Below, one piece after another: positions 16,498-24,373 of a stretch of 56,658 bases of DNA (position 1 is the stretch's first letter; every line of letters begins with the position of its first letter). The DNA is taken from contig DBNW01000008.1 in assembly GCA_002299425.1 (NCBI GenBank), positions 1-56,658 on the forward strand, written 5' to 3'. The notes under the pieces were generated by a model. That model ran no database searches. It was given only the letters and a program-made list of their open reading frames with translations, and had not been told where the DNA came from. Both the position numbers and the translations under genes were made by a program. The DNA comes from Methylococcaceae bacterium UBA662. Its GTDB lineage: Bacteria > Pseudomonadota > Gammaproteobacteria > Methylococcales > Methylomonadaceae.

Positions 16498-17574
16498 TTA
16501 AAAAATAGAGATACAGCTTGAGTTTTCGCCGTTTATCGTTAGCGGCCAAAGGGCTAAGGCGGCTGCCGGGGCGCAATCGGCCATGTTCACGGGGCCTGTG
16601 GAGGCGCAATCTGCGGTCAGTTCGTTGAAGTCTAGGTACGGGCGGTCCATGTTCCGGGCCATTTCTCTGGCCAGGAATCGTCCTATACCCGCTCCGACAA
16701 CTGGGGCAGTGCGGCATTCGCCGGATTGCGCTACCCAGCGACAACTGCGTTCGATTTTTTGCAACTGCTGGCTGCGCAGGTTTTCAGCCAAGCGCTGCCA
16801 GCGAGGCAGTGCTTCTGGCACGAAATCACAACCGACCATGCGCGCTAAGCGTCGGGCACTGGCAGCTATTGTTTTTTCGCCGCCATCGGCGGTGGGCGAC
16901 AGGTCGTGCGCCTCGTTCAGATCGCCCGTCAATCGGTAGGCATCGGCCATGGTCGCAAACTGTTCGGCCATCAGGCCGATGGTTTGGCCTTCGTCCTGCA
17001 CAGTTTGGGCAACGGCCATCACCGCCGTGCGGACAATACCGGTGTACACCAGTTCTTGCGACAGCAGGCGTTGGTAATCGGTTAAACCGTGTGCGTTCGT
17101 TTTGCCGCCCGCCATCAACACGATGTCGGTCGTGGTGCTGCCAATGTCGACAAACAGACCGTCTTTGAGTTTAGTAGCCGCAAAACCGGCACTTGCCAGC
17201 CAATTGCTAGAGGCAATGGCCGGGTAATGGCTGCGGGTAATGGCGGCAACCGGCACCAAACCGAATGGACCTGCAAACAGCCAAATGTTTCTGTGGCCTA
17301 AAAGCCCGGTCATGGTGTCGATGATGGCGGCAACTCCGGCATCACGGTGGGCAAATAAATCTACTAATTCGCCGGTCATGGTCAAAGCATGGCGACACGG
17401 GCCTGCCGGCAGTTGTTGCAGAATGTACCCGGCCGCAGTACGCAATGTGTCTAGGCCTTGCCAAAGCGGGCAAGGCCGTTGAAAAACTGCGGCCGTTTGC
17501 CTGTGCGGTCGGTACACGACTGCCTTAAGGTGGGCACCGCCAATATCCCAGCCTACACGGGTCATGCGGCTCAT
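16498..17574 (-). CDS. mfnF: H4MPT-linked C1 transfer pathway protein, MfnF-like
   Basis: 358-residue ASKHA-fold protein. It has VGWDIGGAHLKAVVY at the N-terminus and GLFVDIGSTTTDIVLMAGG near residue 140, the two phosphate-binding loops of the hydantoinase/acetate-kinase-like superfamily. It matches the bacterial family described as probable H4MPT-linked C1 transfer pathway protein. The archaeal relative MfnF joins the tyramine-glutamate and aminomethylfuran parts of methanofuran, so a role in methanofuran-type cofactor synthesis is expected. Its start overlaps the stop of the MfnD-like gene by 4 bp. Confidence 0.8.
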   Translation of the reverse strand: MSRMTRVGWDIGGAHLKAVVYRPHRQTAAVFQRPCPLWQGLDTLRTAAGYILQQLPAGPCRHALTMTGELVDLFAHRDAGVAAIIDTMTGLLGHRNIWLFAGPFGLVPVAAITRSHYPAIASSNWLASAGFAATKLKDGLFVDIGSTTTDIVLMAGGKTNAHGLTDYQRLLSQELVYTGIVRTAVMAVAQTVQDEGQTIGLMAEQFATMADAYRLTGDLNEAHDLSPTADGGEKTIAASARRLARMVGCDFVPEALPRWQRLAENLRSQQLQKIERSCRWVAQSGECRTAPVVGAGIGRFLAREMARNMDRPYLDFNELTADCASTGPVNMADCAPAAALALWPLTINGENSSCISIF

Positions 17575-18542
17575 AAAACCAAGTGCACGGTTCTGTTAGC
17601 AGGAAAATCCAAGCTCGGTGCGGCGTGGTGTAAGCGCAAGACCAAACCGGCCACATTCACGCCCAACGCCCGCCTAAGCCCAGTAAACGAGGTGGTCAGG
17701 CGCGGGTTGATTTCTAACACCAGCGGTCCTGCTGCTGTTTCGATCAAGTCTACCCCAATGTACCCCCACAATCTGGGGATGGCAGCGGCAATCGCGGCTA
17801 GCAGGCGTTGACGGCTGCCGTCATCAGTTTGCTGGTTGACGATAAGACCGGTTAGGCGGTAGCGGTTATCGGCCACGCTAAACTGTTGCAGGTTAACGCT
17901 CAGCAGCCACGCCTGGCCTTGTCGGCACAGGCCGGACAGACTGGTTTTTTGCCCGTGTACATGCGGCTGGACAATAAAACGTTCGGGTGTTGCAGCCGTT
18001 GCCAAAAACCCCGGCCAATCGCTAACGATTTGGCTGTCGGAACAGCCGGCGCCGTCAATTACTTTCACTAGGTACTCTCCTGGGACCAAGTCCGCATCGG
18101 CCAGCAATTGGGTGGGGACGGTTGGTATTTGGTGCTGGTGCAAATGCAAAAAAGTCAGGTATTTGTCGCCTGTCAAGGCCACGGCATCGGCAGGCGAGGT
18201 CAGCAACCGCTTGCCTAGAGCAGTCGCAGCCTGACACAGCCGTTGCAGCACTCCGTCCGATTCGGGGGCAATCGGCCAGACAGCATCGCTGTGCTGTACC
18301 GCTGCTAAAAACGGTTGCCAGTAGTCTTGGCCGGGCTTGACAGTGATAACATGGGCACCGTGGGTGCGGATGCCGTCGCTCAGCCGTGCATCCAGCATAA
18401 CAGAAACGTACACCCCATCAAGATCAGAAAAATCATCCAGCAAGGCTTGTAACATCAACCGCCCTTCTTGGGCTAGGCTGGCAGGCAGTGGCTGACCGCT
18501 GAGACCGCCGCCGCTGATAAATTCAAATACCAAGACTCGCAT
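17571..18542 (-). CDS. mfnD: ATP-grasp ligase, MfnD-like (tyramine-glutamate ligase candidate)
   Basis: 323-residue ATP-grasp protein starting MRVLVFEFISGGGLSGQ, an opening seen in this C1-cluster family. ATP-grasp elements are GEYLVKVIDGAGCSDSQIV, RFIVQPHVHGQKTSLS and the metal site GPLVLEINPRLTTSFTGL. Archaeal MfnD ligates tyramine to glutamate in methanofuran synthesis; orthology is inferred from its partnership with the MfnF-like gene, which it overlaps by 4 bp. Its start codon is separated by only 5 nt from the start of the divergent HisA-like gene, so its own ribosome binding site must lie within that neighbour. Confidence 0.7.
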   Translation of the reverse strand: MRVLVFEFISGGGLSGQPLPASLAQEGRLMLQALLDDFSDLDGVYVSVMLDARLSDGIRTHGAHVITVKPGQDYWQPFLAAVQHSDAVWPIAPESDGVLQRLCQAATALGKRLLTSPADAVALTGDKYLTFLHLHQHQIPTVPTQLLADADLVPGEYLVKVIDGAGCSDSQIVSDWPGFLATAATPERFIVQPHVHGQKTSLSGLCRQGQAWLLSVNLQQFSVADNRYRLTGLIVNQQTDDGSRQRLLAAIAAAIPRLWGYIGVDLIETAAGPLVLEINPRLTTSFTGLRRALGVNVAGLVLRLHHAAPSLDFPANRTVHLVL

Positions 18543-18547
18543 ACGCT

Positions 18548-19231
18548 ATGAAGGTTATTCCAGTTCTAGATTTAAAAAACGGCCTTGTCGTTCATGCCAA
18601 GCAAGGCCAGCGCGCGCAGTATCAGCCGATGCGTTCAGCGTTGTCGGCTTCAGCGGATGTTTTTAAGGTGATTGAGGCGTTCTTAGGGCTTTATCCGTTT
18701 GACACCTTCTACATGGCCGACCTTGATGCCATTATGGGTGCCGGCACTCAGGAGCGGTTAATCGCGCGTGTACAAACGGCCTTTCCAACAGTGATTTTTT
18801 GGTTAGACCGAGGGTTCCGACAGGCACCGGAAAACACCACAAAACATTGGCCGGTGTTAGGTACTGAGAGCTATGGCAACGGTCAGTTGGACACATTGGC
18901 ACACTTCAACCGGCGGTTTGTGTTGTCGCTGGATTTTACGGCTTCAGCACCCGTGGTAAACAGCCGTTTGTTCCAGGACAGTCGGCTTTGGCCGGAACAG
19001 CTCATCCTCATGACCTTGGCTAGGGTCGGTAGCAACCGCGGCCCGGATTTCACTAAATTACGCCATTACCGGCAAAAGCATTCGGACAAAACCATTATCG
19101 CCGCCGGCGGTATCCGTCATGCCGAGGATTTAACCGCACTGTCGCTACTGGGTATTGAGCGGGCACTGGTTTCCAGCAGTCTGCATTCAGGGGCGATTAG
19201 TGCCCATGATCTGGAGGCATTATCGAATTAA
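18548..19231 (+). CDS. HisA/HisF-related TIM-barrel protein of the C1 cluster
   Basis: 227-residue HisA-like barrel: MKVIPVLDLKNGLVVHAKQG at the N-terminus, MADLDAIMG in the middle and IIAAGGIRHAEDLTALSLLG with a phosphate-binding loop near the end. It differs from true HisA and matches the HisAF-related family found with H4MPT genes in methylotrophs and in methanogens. I do not know its reaction; a sugar-phosphate-type isomerisation in cofactor synthesis is a guess. It is the only plus-strand gene in the cluster and ends before a terminator shared with fae. Confidence 0.75.
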   Translation: MKVIPVLDLKNGLVVHAKQGQRAQYQPMRSALSASADVFKVIEAFLGLYPFDTFYMADLDAIMGAGTQERLIARVQTAFPTVIFWLDRGFRQAPENTTKHWPVLGTESYGNGQLDTLAHFNRRFVLSLDFTASAPVVNSRLFQDSRLWPEQLILMTLARVGSNRGPDFTKLRHYRQKHSDKTIIAAGGIRHAEDLTALSLLGIERALVSSSLHSGAISAHDLEALSN

Positions 19232-19249
19232 CGGATGAATCCGGGACAA

Positions 19250-19278
19250 AAAAATACCCCGGCAAGCGGGGTATTTTT
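19250..19278. terminator. Bidirectional terminator between hisA-like and fae
   Basis: AAAAATACCCCG (19250-19261), a 5-nt loop, and CGGGGTATTTTT (19267-19278) make a 12-bp stem with T-runs on both strands, serving the convergent hisA-like and fae transcripts. Confidence 0.9.
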
Positions 19279-19304
19279 ATCAAGAGACCTAAACGGCAGC
19301 TAAC

Positions 19305-19820
19305 TTAAACGTTGTTAGCAGCGAATGGGTGTTTGGCTTCTTTTTTAGCGGCAACCACTTCTTTAGCGGTTGGGCTGCCAGCAACGGCGCGTTCAATCGC
19401 TTCTTTGGTGGCTTTGTAGTTGAATTCTTCAATTTTGGCATCGTCTTCTGCTTGCCAATGAATGAATACGCCGACAGCAATGAACAGGTCGTCGGCTTCA
19501 TCGGCTGGGATAACGCCAGATTCAACGCAATCGGCCACGGCCATAGCCACGGCGCGTTGGGCTGGGCCAAACATTTGCACGGCTTGTTTGGAACCTTTAA
19601 TGGTCACTTTGTTGAACATGACCGTTGCAGGCTTAACCATCAGGTTAGGGGCGACAACCGCTAACAGGCTTGAAAAACCGTCTTTGTTGTTGGTCAGGCA
19701 GTTCGCGAATGCGGTTTCCGCAGCAGAGCCTCTAGGGCCGAGGATCAGGTCGATGTGTGCAATTTCGTTGCCTTCACCCACCAAAGATTCACCAACACAC
19801 AATTTAGAAATTTTTGCCAT
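19305..19820 (-). CDS. fae: Formaldehyde-activating enzyme
   Basis: 171-residue Fae, which condenses formaldehyde with H4MPT to methylene-H4MPT in the cytoplasm. The N-terminus MAKISKLCVGESLVGEGNEI, AHIDLILG with the catalytic histidine, LTNNKDGFSSLLAVVAPNL and MFGPAQRAVAMAVADCVESG are all characteristic. A strong AAAGGAGA ribosome binding site precedes the ATG, as expected for one of the most abundant proteins of methylotrophs. It follows the CitG-like gene after 95 nt that hold a palindrome and could carry a separate promoter, and it ends at a strong terminator. Confidence 0.98.
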   Translation of the reverse strand: MAKISKLCVGESLVGEGNEIAHIDLILGPRGSAAETAFANCLTNNKDGFSSLLAVVAPNLMVKPATVMFNKVTIKGSKQAVQMFGPAQRAVAMAVADCVESGVIPADEADDLFIAVGVFIHWQAEDDAKIEEFNYKATKEAIERAVAGSPTAKEVVAAKKEAKHPFAANNV

Positions 19821-19873
19821 CTTTGTTTTCTCCTTTGAGAAAAAAGTAAAAAGTTACGCTAACTATTTGATTT

Positions 19874-19909
19874 GGCACGATGGTGCCGGCATTTGTTTGT
19901 CAAACAAAT
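19874..19909 (-). promoter_or_regulatory. Palindromes and TTGACA upstream of fae
   Basis: ATTTGTTTG (19891-19899) and CAAACAAAT (19901-19909) form a 9-bp inverted repeat around one base. On the minus strand it contains TTGACA (19903-19898). Beside it GGCAC-GATG-GTGCC (19874-19887) is a second small hairpin. These lie 54-90 nt before the fae start and could form its promoter/operator; no convincing -10 at 16-18 nt spacing was found. Confidence 0.35.
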
Positions 19910-19914
19910 TCTTT

Positions 19915-20775
19915 TTAAGAACCGCTGGATGCTGGCCAGTCGTCTTGCAGGAAGACCGTTAGCAGCGTCGCCACGGTCATATCGGCTGTGGTGCCGGGGT
20001 TTATGCCTTGGGCCTTAAAGGCTTTATCTACGGCATAAAACGCCGGCAGCAGCGTTTCTGGGTGGCTGGCTTCAGCCATTTGGGCCTTGAGCCAGACCAT
20101 TTTTGCAGCGATTTCGTTGGAAAACTGCGGGCCGTATTTGCGCTCGATGTGGCTGTCCGGGAACCGGGACAATAAATCGACAAAAACAGCAACCGCAGAC
20201 CACGTTTTGCTAACCCAAAAATTCTTGGCATTGTAGTAGGTCAAAGCGGAAAAATCAAAAATATCTCGGTAATCGGTAAGGTATTGCAAAGCGATCCGGT
20301 CTCTGTTCGCAGCTAAGCCCATGGCTTGGGTTAAGGTCATGGAGGCCGGCTCGTGTACGTCTTGTGTCGGGGACGTACCTAAACCGCCGGGGGCGGCAAG
20401 CGCGATGGCCTTGAATGCCCACTGCGCATCGGCCACGGTTGTGGTTGCCAGCACGCGCTGTAAAGAGTGTCGTAAAGACGAGCCGTACCGTCGCTCCAGG
20501 CCAGCGGCAATGAGCGGTGCCGCCAGCAGGATGATGCCTAAGTTGGTATTGCAACCGACGGCGGCTCGAGTGGCTTTTACGGCGTAAAAAATGCGCTCGC
20601 CCAGCGTATGGTCAGGGTGACACAGCGGCGGGGCACTAACTTTAGCACTGCGCCTGAAATCGTCGATCGTCATGGCGTGGCCGTCGGCATAAACGCTGAC
20701 GTTGCCTGGCTTAAAGGCCAGTACGTCGAGTTCGCAGGCTTCTTGGTAAAGTTCAGCCAAGCGTTCTGGCCGCAT
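19915..20775 (-). CDS. CitG/MdcB-like triphosphoribosyl-dephospho-CoA synthase family protein
   Basis: 286-residue all-helical CitG-like protein: ELDVLAFKPGNVSVYADGH, the VGCNTNLGIILLAAPLI motif, and INPGTTADMTVATLLTVFL at the end. In other contexts the family makes the 2'-(5''-triphosphoribosyl) prosthetic-group precursor. In methylotrophs a homologue (often called Orf7) sits in the mch-orf5-orf7-fae order, exactly as here, and is linked to H4MPT or methanofuran synthesis without an assigned step to my knowledge. Its ATG overlaps the stop of the preceding ATP-grasp gene (TGATG). Confidence 0.8.
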   Translation of the reverse strand: MRPERLAELYQEACELDVLAFKPGNVSVYADGHAMTIDDFRRSAKVSAPPLCHPDHTLGERIFYAVKATRAAVGCNTNLGIILLAAPLIAAGLERRYGSSLRHSLQRVLATTTVADAQWAFKAIALAAPGGLGTSPTQDVHEPASMTLTQAMGLAANRDRIALQYLTDYRDIFDFSALTYYNAKNFWVSKTWSAVAVFVDLLSRFPDSHIERKYGPQFSNEIAAKMVWLKAQMAEASHPETLLPAFYAVDKAFKAQGINPGTTADMTVATLLTVFLQDDWPASSGS

Positions 20776-21662
20776 CAGATGTCCTTAAGCAGGTAGCGCT
20801 CGACCAAGTCGGCCGCTAGCAGCCGGGCAATCGGCAGGTGACAAACACCTTGCAGGCCTTTCCAGGCCGGAATGCTGTTGACTTCAATAACCGTTAACGG
20901 GCCCGTGCGCTCTTCCATGATGTCCACTCCGGCATAATCCATGTGCAGGGCTTTGGTAGCACTGACAGCTAGGTCGGCCAACCCGGCTTCTAAGCCTACG
21001 GCTTCGCAATGAGCACCCTGGGCGACGTTGTTCAGCCAAAACCTGCCGTGTCGGCGCATGGCCGCGACCGCTTGTCCGTTGATGACAAACACCCGGTGGT
21101 CGCAATAGCTTTCACCCCGGCAATGCACGAAGCGTTGCAGGTAGTACACGCCTCGGCTGCCGGTCAGCCAGAGCAGGTCGCTGGTTTTTTCAATGCGGCG
21201 GATACCTGCACCTTGCGAGCCGAACACGGGCTTGCTAATCAGAAAATGCCCGTCTGCCAGTTCTTGCTCGGCGATGGCCACGGCCTGTTCATGGTTGCAC
21301 AGTACCCAGGTTGCAGGGGTCGCAAGGCCGGCTTGTTGCAACAAAAAGCTGGTCATCGCCTTGTCAACGCTGCGCTCAATGGCGCGGCCGTCGTTGTAGA
21401 CGGGGATACCTAACGCTTTCAGCCAATGCAGGATGTCCAGATAAAAAACCACTTCTTCCAATGAGCCGCCGGGTATACCGCGCACGAACACGGCTTCCGG
21501 CAGGCCAGTAAAACCGGCGATAGCTACCGGTGGGTCAAGGCCTAGCTGCAAGCGGCATTCCGTCAGGGACGCGGTTTGGCTGGCGTAACCTAAATGGGCA
21601 AAAGCGGCTTGCAGTTGCCGCCCGTGCCAGCCGGGATCGTCGGTAAAAATCGCAATCGCCAT
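20775..21662 (-). CDS. mptN: RimK-type ATP-grasp ligase of H4MPT synthesis
   Basis: 295-residue RimK-family glutamate-ligase-like protein: GIPVYNDGRAIERSVDKAMT, FLISKPVFGSQGAGIRRIEK, the HRVFVINGQAVAAMRR strand pair and LTVIEVNSIPAWKGLQGV with metal-binding Glu/Asn. Archaeal MptN adds an alpha-linked glutamate to tetrahydrosarcinapterin; in bacteria the homologue is thought to add a tail residue to dephospho-H4MPT. It begins three bases after the mch stop and overlaps the CitG-like gene, so it is part of one operon. The exact amino acid added is unknown. Confidence 0.75.
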   Translation of the reverse strand: MAIAIFTDDPGWHGRQLQAAFAHLGYASQTASLTECRLQLGLDPPVAIAGFTGLPEAVFVRGIPGGSLEEVVFYLDILHWLKALGIPVYNDGRAIERSVDKAMTSFLLQQAGLATPATWVLCNHEQAVAIAEQELADGHFLISKPVFGSQGAGIRRIEKTSDLLWLTGSRGVYYLQRFVHCRGESYCDHRVFVINGQAVAAMRRHGRFWLNNVAQGAHCEAVGLEAGLADLAVSATKALHMDYAGVDIMEERTGPLTVIEVNSIPAWKGLQGVCHLPIARLLAADLVERYLLKDI

Positions 21663-21664
21663 GC

Positions 21665-22660
21665 TTAGGCACCGAACGACCGGTCCAGCAAAGCGTTGTC
21701 CAATTGCCCGGCGCGAAAGCTGTTGCCGGATTCGACGGCGGTGACGATGACGCTGGCAGGGCTGAACAGCATGGGGTCAATTTTGAAGAAGTCGTATTGG
21801 TACTCTTTGAACACCTGGGCAAACGGTTTGCCGTAATCTTTCGAGGTCGAACTGGGCAATTGCCGAGCCAGTTGTTCAGCATCGGCGTCGTCGCCTTTGA
21901 CGAACAACTGCACCTGGCCAGCACATAAAATGGCATCGTTGGTGCGTCCCATCGCTTTGACAAAGTCAGGGTGTGGCGGGCAGACCGGGGCACTGCCGCT
22001 GCCGTCGAGGATGTTTTCCAGCGGAAAATGCAGGGCATGGGCTTTGTGCAGTGCCACTTCCAAGACGCGCCCCACCACTTGCACGCCACCGGCTAGGCTG
22101 CTGGTCGGGGTGACGATAAGGGTTAGTTTATCGGCGGGTACGCCGCAGGCGGCGGCGATTTTTTCAGCGATTTCAAGCGGCGGCTGCCGATCGTTTTCAA
22201 TCACCAGAACGGTTTCGTCATGCCGGTCGCGGTAGGCCAGTTCAAGATAGAGGTCCTCGACCGGGACGGTGTGACCGTCTTTTTGTTTGCTCGCCATCGC
22301 CCGCGCCGGCCCTGACCCTAATGCGTGGTAGTTGCCGTGGGATAGACTCCAGCCGGCGTATTGGCTGCCCAGGCAGGCTAAGACTGGGTTGCTGGTATGG
22401 ATGTTTAGGGTCAGCGGCCAGTGAGCGGTGTATGGGCTGTGGCTGAAGCTGGCCGTACCCAGGCCGCCTAAGCAGATTTCGGTAATCAGGCGTCCCGCTT
22501 CCAAGCCGCCGGGCGCGGTCAGTCCGGCATCGATTAGGGTGCAGCCGTTGGCGTATGTTTGGATGCTGAGGCGCAATCGCTCGGCATTGCCAAGCAGTGT
22601 TTTGACAAGCGGTGCGGATAATTGGTTGACGCTGGCAGGGTAGTGCATGGGTTTGGTCAC
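21665..22660 (-). CDS. mch: Methenyl-H4MPT cyclohydrolase
   Basis: 331-residue cyclohydrolase converting methenyl-H4MPT to N5-formyl-H4MPT in formaldehyde oxidation. Family stretches include VNQLSAPLVKTLLGNAERL, LEAGRLITEICLGGLGTASF, SNPVLACLGSQYAGWSLSH and LGSGPARAMA. The start is a GTG at 22660 overlapping the TGA of the preceding ATP-grasp gene; an ATG twelve bases later (22648) is nearly as likely. Followed by the RimK-type gene with 2 nt between. Confidence 0.97.
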   Translation of the reverse strand: MTKPMHYPASVNQLSAPLVKTLLGNAERLRLSIQTYANGCTLIDAGLTAPGGLEAGRLITEICLGGLGTASFSHSPYTAHWPLTLNIHTSNPVLACLGSQYAGWSLSHGNYHALGSGPARAMASKQKDGHTVPVEDLYLELAYRDRHDETVLVIENDRQPPLEIAEKIAAACGVPADKLTLIVTPTSSLAGGVQVVGRVLEVALHKAHALHFPLENILDGSGSAPVCPPHPDFVKAMGRTNDAILCAGQVQLFVKGDDADAEQLARQLPSSTSKDYGKPFAQVFKEYQYDFFKIDPMLFSPASVIVTAVESGNSFRAGQLDNALLDRSFGA

Positions 22661-23751
22661 CGGGTTAGCTGGTTAAAAAGACCCCGTCGCGTGTCTGCCA
22701 GGTGTTGCAAGACCACGCCAGGGCTTGGATGGCGGGCAATGATACTGCAAAGGGGCTGTCCTTGGCGACAAGTAGCACCGCCCGGGGGAAGGTCAGCGCA
22801 ACCCTTAGGCCAACGGAAGTTGTCAGGAATTCTAAGGTTTCTGGGCGCATAAACAATTTCATAGGCACAATAACCGGCTGCCCGGTTGGTGTGCGGGCAA
22901 GCAGGTAAGTTACCTTGGCTGGCGGCCATGTGTTGCCGCAATAAGTCGGCGCCATAAAGCTGCATACTGGCCGGTATCCTAGGGTTAATTTCCAAAACGA
23001 ACGCCTGATTGGCGTACAGGATAAAATCCAGCGAGTTTAGCCCGCGCAAGGAAAACCCAGCGGTACACCGGGTCACCCAGTCGGTCAGCACTGCTTGCAG
23101 CGGTGGTGTAATGGCGGCACGGTTTGAAATGCCGGAAAACACAAACGCTTGGTCGCCCTGTAACCGGGTCGTCCATTGCCGATTGAAGCCAACGATTCTA
23201 GCGCGGACGCCGTCCGCTAAGAACAATACTGAATGAGAAACGCCAGGTTGGTATTGTTGCCAGTAATACGCCTCGGGCGTGTCAATCTGGCAGCCGGCCG
23301 GTTTAATGCCCAGCCCGCCCTGTCCGCGCTGTGGTTTGGCCAGCCAAGTACCGGTTTGCGTTGGTTTTGAAAACCGCGTCTTAGGGTAAGGAATGTGCCA
23401 GTCGGATAGAGCGGAAAAAAACACGGCCTTGTTATTCAGTGTTGCAAACACCGCAGGGCTATTGCCCCACACCGTAAAACACCGGTTTAATTGCTTTAAG
23501 CTACTGAGATGGCTTTCAAACCCGCTGCCGTAAACCAGATGCTGAACCGGGTAGTGCGTGCTGAAAAACGCAACATGCCGTTTTAGGTCTGACCATGCCA
23601 GCGAGCGGGCTGTGCGGCAGTGTGTGGCCAGGGTACGGGTGTCGCAATCACCGAATAGGTCAATGACTAGCGGCCTGAACCCGGCCTGCACCGCCGCCTG
23701 CGCCAGCATGCGGCCGGACTGGGCGATAATCAGTAGCCAATCAGCCATCAT
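22657..23751 (-). CDS. ATP-grasp protein of the H4MPT/methanofuran cluster
   Basis: 364-residue ATP-grasp family protein, first gene of the five-gene unit ending with fae. Seen: WLLIIAQSGRMLAQAAVQAG with a nucleotide-fold start, WLAKPQRGQGGLGIKPAG as the ATP-grasp lysine/glycine loop, SLDFILYANQAFVLEINPRI with the metal-binding Glu-x-Asn, and a C-terminal tail about 110 residues long. Uncharacterised proteins of this kind recur with mch and fae in methylotrophs; the ligated substrate is unknown to me. The stop overlaps the mch start. Confidence 0.75.
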   Translation of the reverse strand: MMADWLLIIAQSGRMLAQAAVQAGFRPLVIDLFGDCDTRTLATHCRTARSLAWSDLKRHVAFFSTHYPVQHLVYGSGFESHLSSLKQLNRCFTVWGNSPAVFATLNNKAVFFSALSDWHIPYPKTRFSKPTQTGTWLAKPQRGQGGLGIKPAGCQIDTPEAYYWQQYQPGVSHSVLFLADGVRARIVGFNRQWTTRLQGDQAFVFSGISNRAAITPPLQAVLTDWVTRCTAGFSLRGLNSLDFILYANQAFVLEINPRIPASMQLYGADLLRQHMAASQGNLPACPHTNRAAGYCAYEIVYAPRNLRIPDNFRWPKGCADLPPGGATCRQGQPLCSIIARHPSPGVVLQHLADTRRGLFNQLTR

Positions 23752-23821
23752 AGCTCCCGGAAACCGACAGTGTGAGGGTCTCGTGCGTGTGGCAGAATAG
23801 CCAAAACGGTGAAAATAAAAC

Positions 23822-23851
23822 TTGTTCCATAAAAGGCTATGCCGCTACAAT
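23822..23851 (+). promoter_or_regulatory. Sigma70 promoter of tRNA-Leu
   Basis: TTGTTC (23822-23827), an 18-nt spacer and TACAAT (23846-23851), followed by a GC-rich GCGGG discriminator about 19 nt before the tRNA 5' end. The GC-rich discriminator is the pattern of stringently controlled stable-RNA promoters. Confidence 0.6.
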
Positions 23852-23869
23852 TGCGGGTTCATTGAGTAT

Positions 23870-23953
<84 letters not shown>

Positions 23954-24004
23954 GCCCCTTCTTAAGAGGCGAGAGTAGTCGGCCGCTTTGCAACACGTTC
24001 TATG

Positions 24005-24230
24005 CTAATACGGAACGGCGAAGCCTTTCACCTTACTTTGCACCGCTTCCACCCCTTCCTGAACAACCGCAAGCAACCGGGCTGACTGTGTACCCGCGCT
24101 GGTTTTTATTGTGATGATACCCCGCTCAATTTCCTGGCAAGAACGCACCGCCTAGTCGCTGAAAGTTACTGCGCGGCCTGACGACTTCGACAGTAACACC
24201 CCTTGTTTTGACCGGCACCGATTTTTTGTA
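24005..24230 (-). pseudogene. Decayed frame, unrecognised, between tRNA-Leu and lgt
   Basis: On the minus strand one frame reads VLLSKSSGRAVTFSD, a TAG, then AVRSCQEIERGIITIKTSAG, TQSARLLAVVQEGVEAVQSK and VKGFAVPY before a TAG. Its composition is protein-like on both sides of the internal stop, which suggests a short gene or C-terminal domain broken by one mutation. I could not assign a family. The rest of the 23954-24373 gap holds nothing I recognise. Confidence 0.25.
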
Positions 24231-24373
24231 AGGAGACTGACCTTATGGATGATTTTGCCTGCTGGCTTTCGGTGCTCAAAAACACAATGTTGCAGTACGG
24301 GTGTTTTTGCCGGGCTGCTTCTTTGCCGGGTGACGGTATAATGCAGCTTTCGTTGCTATTTTATGAGGGCACC

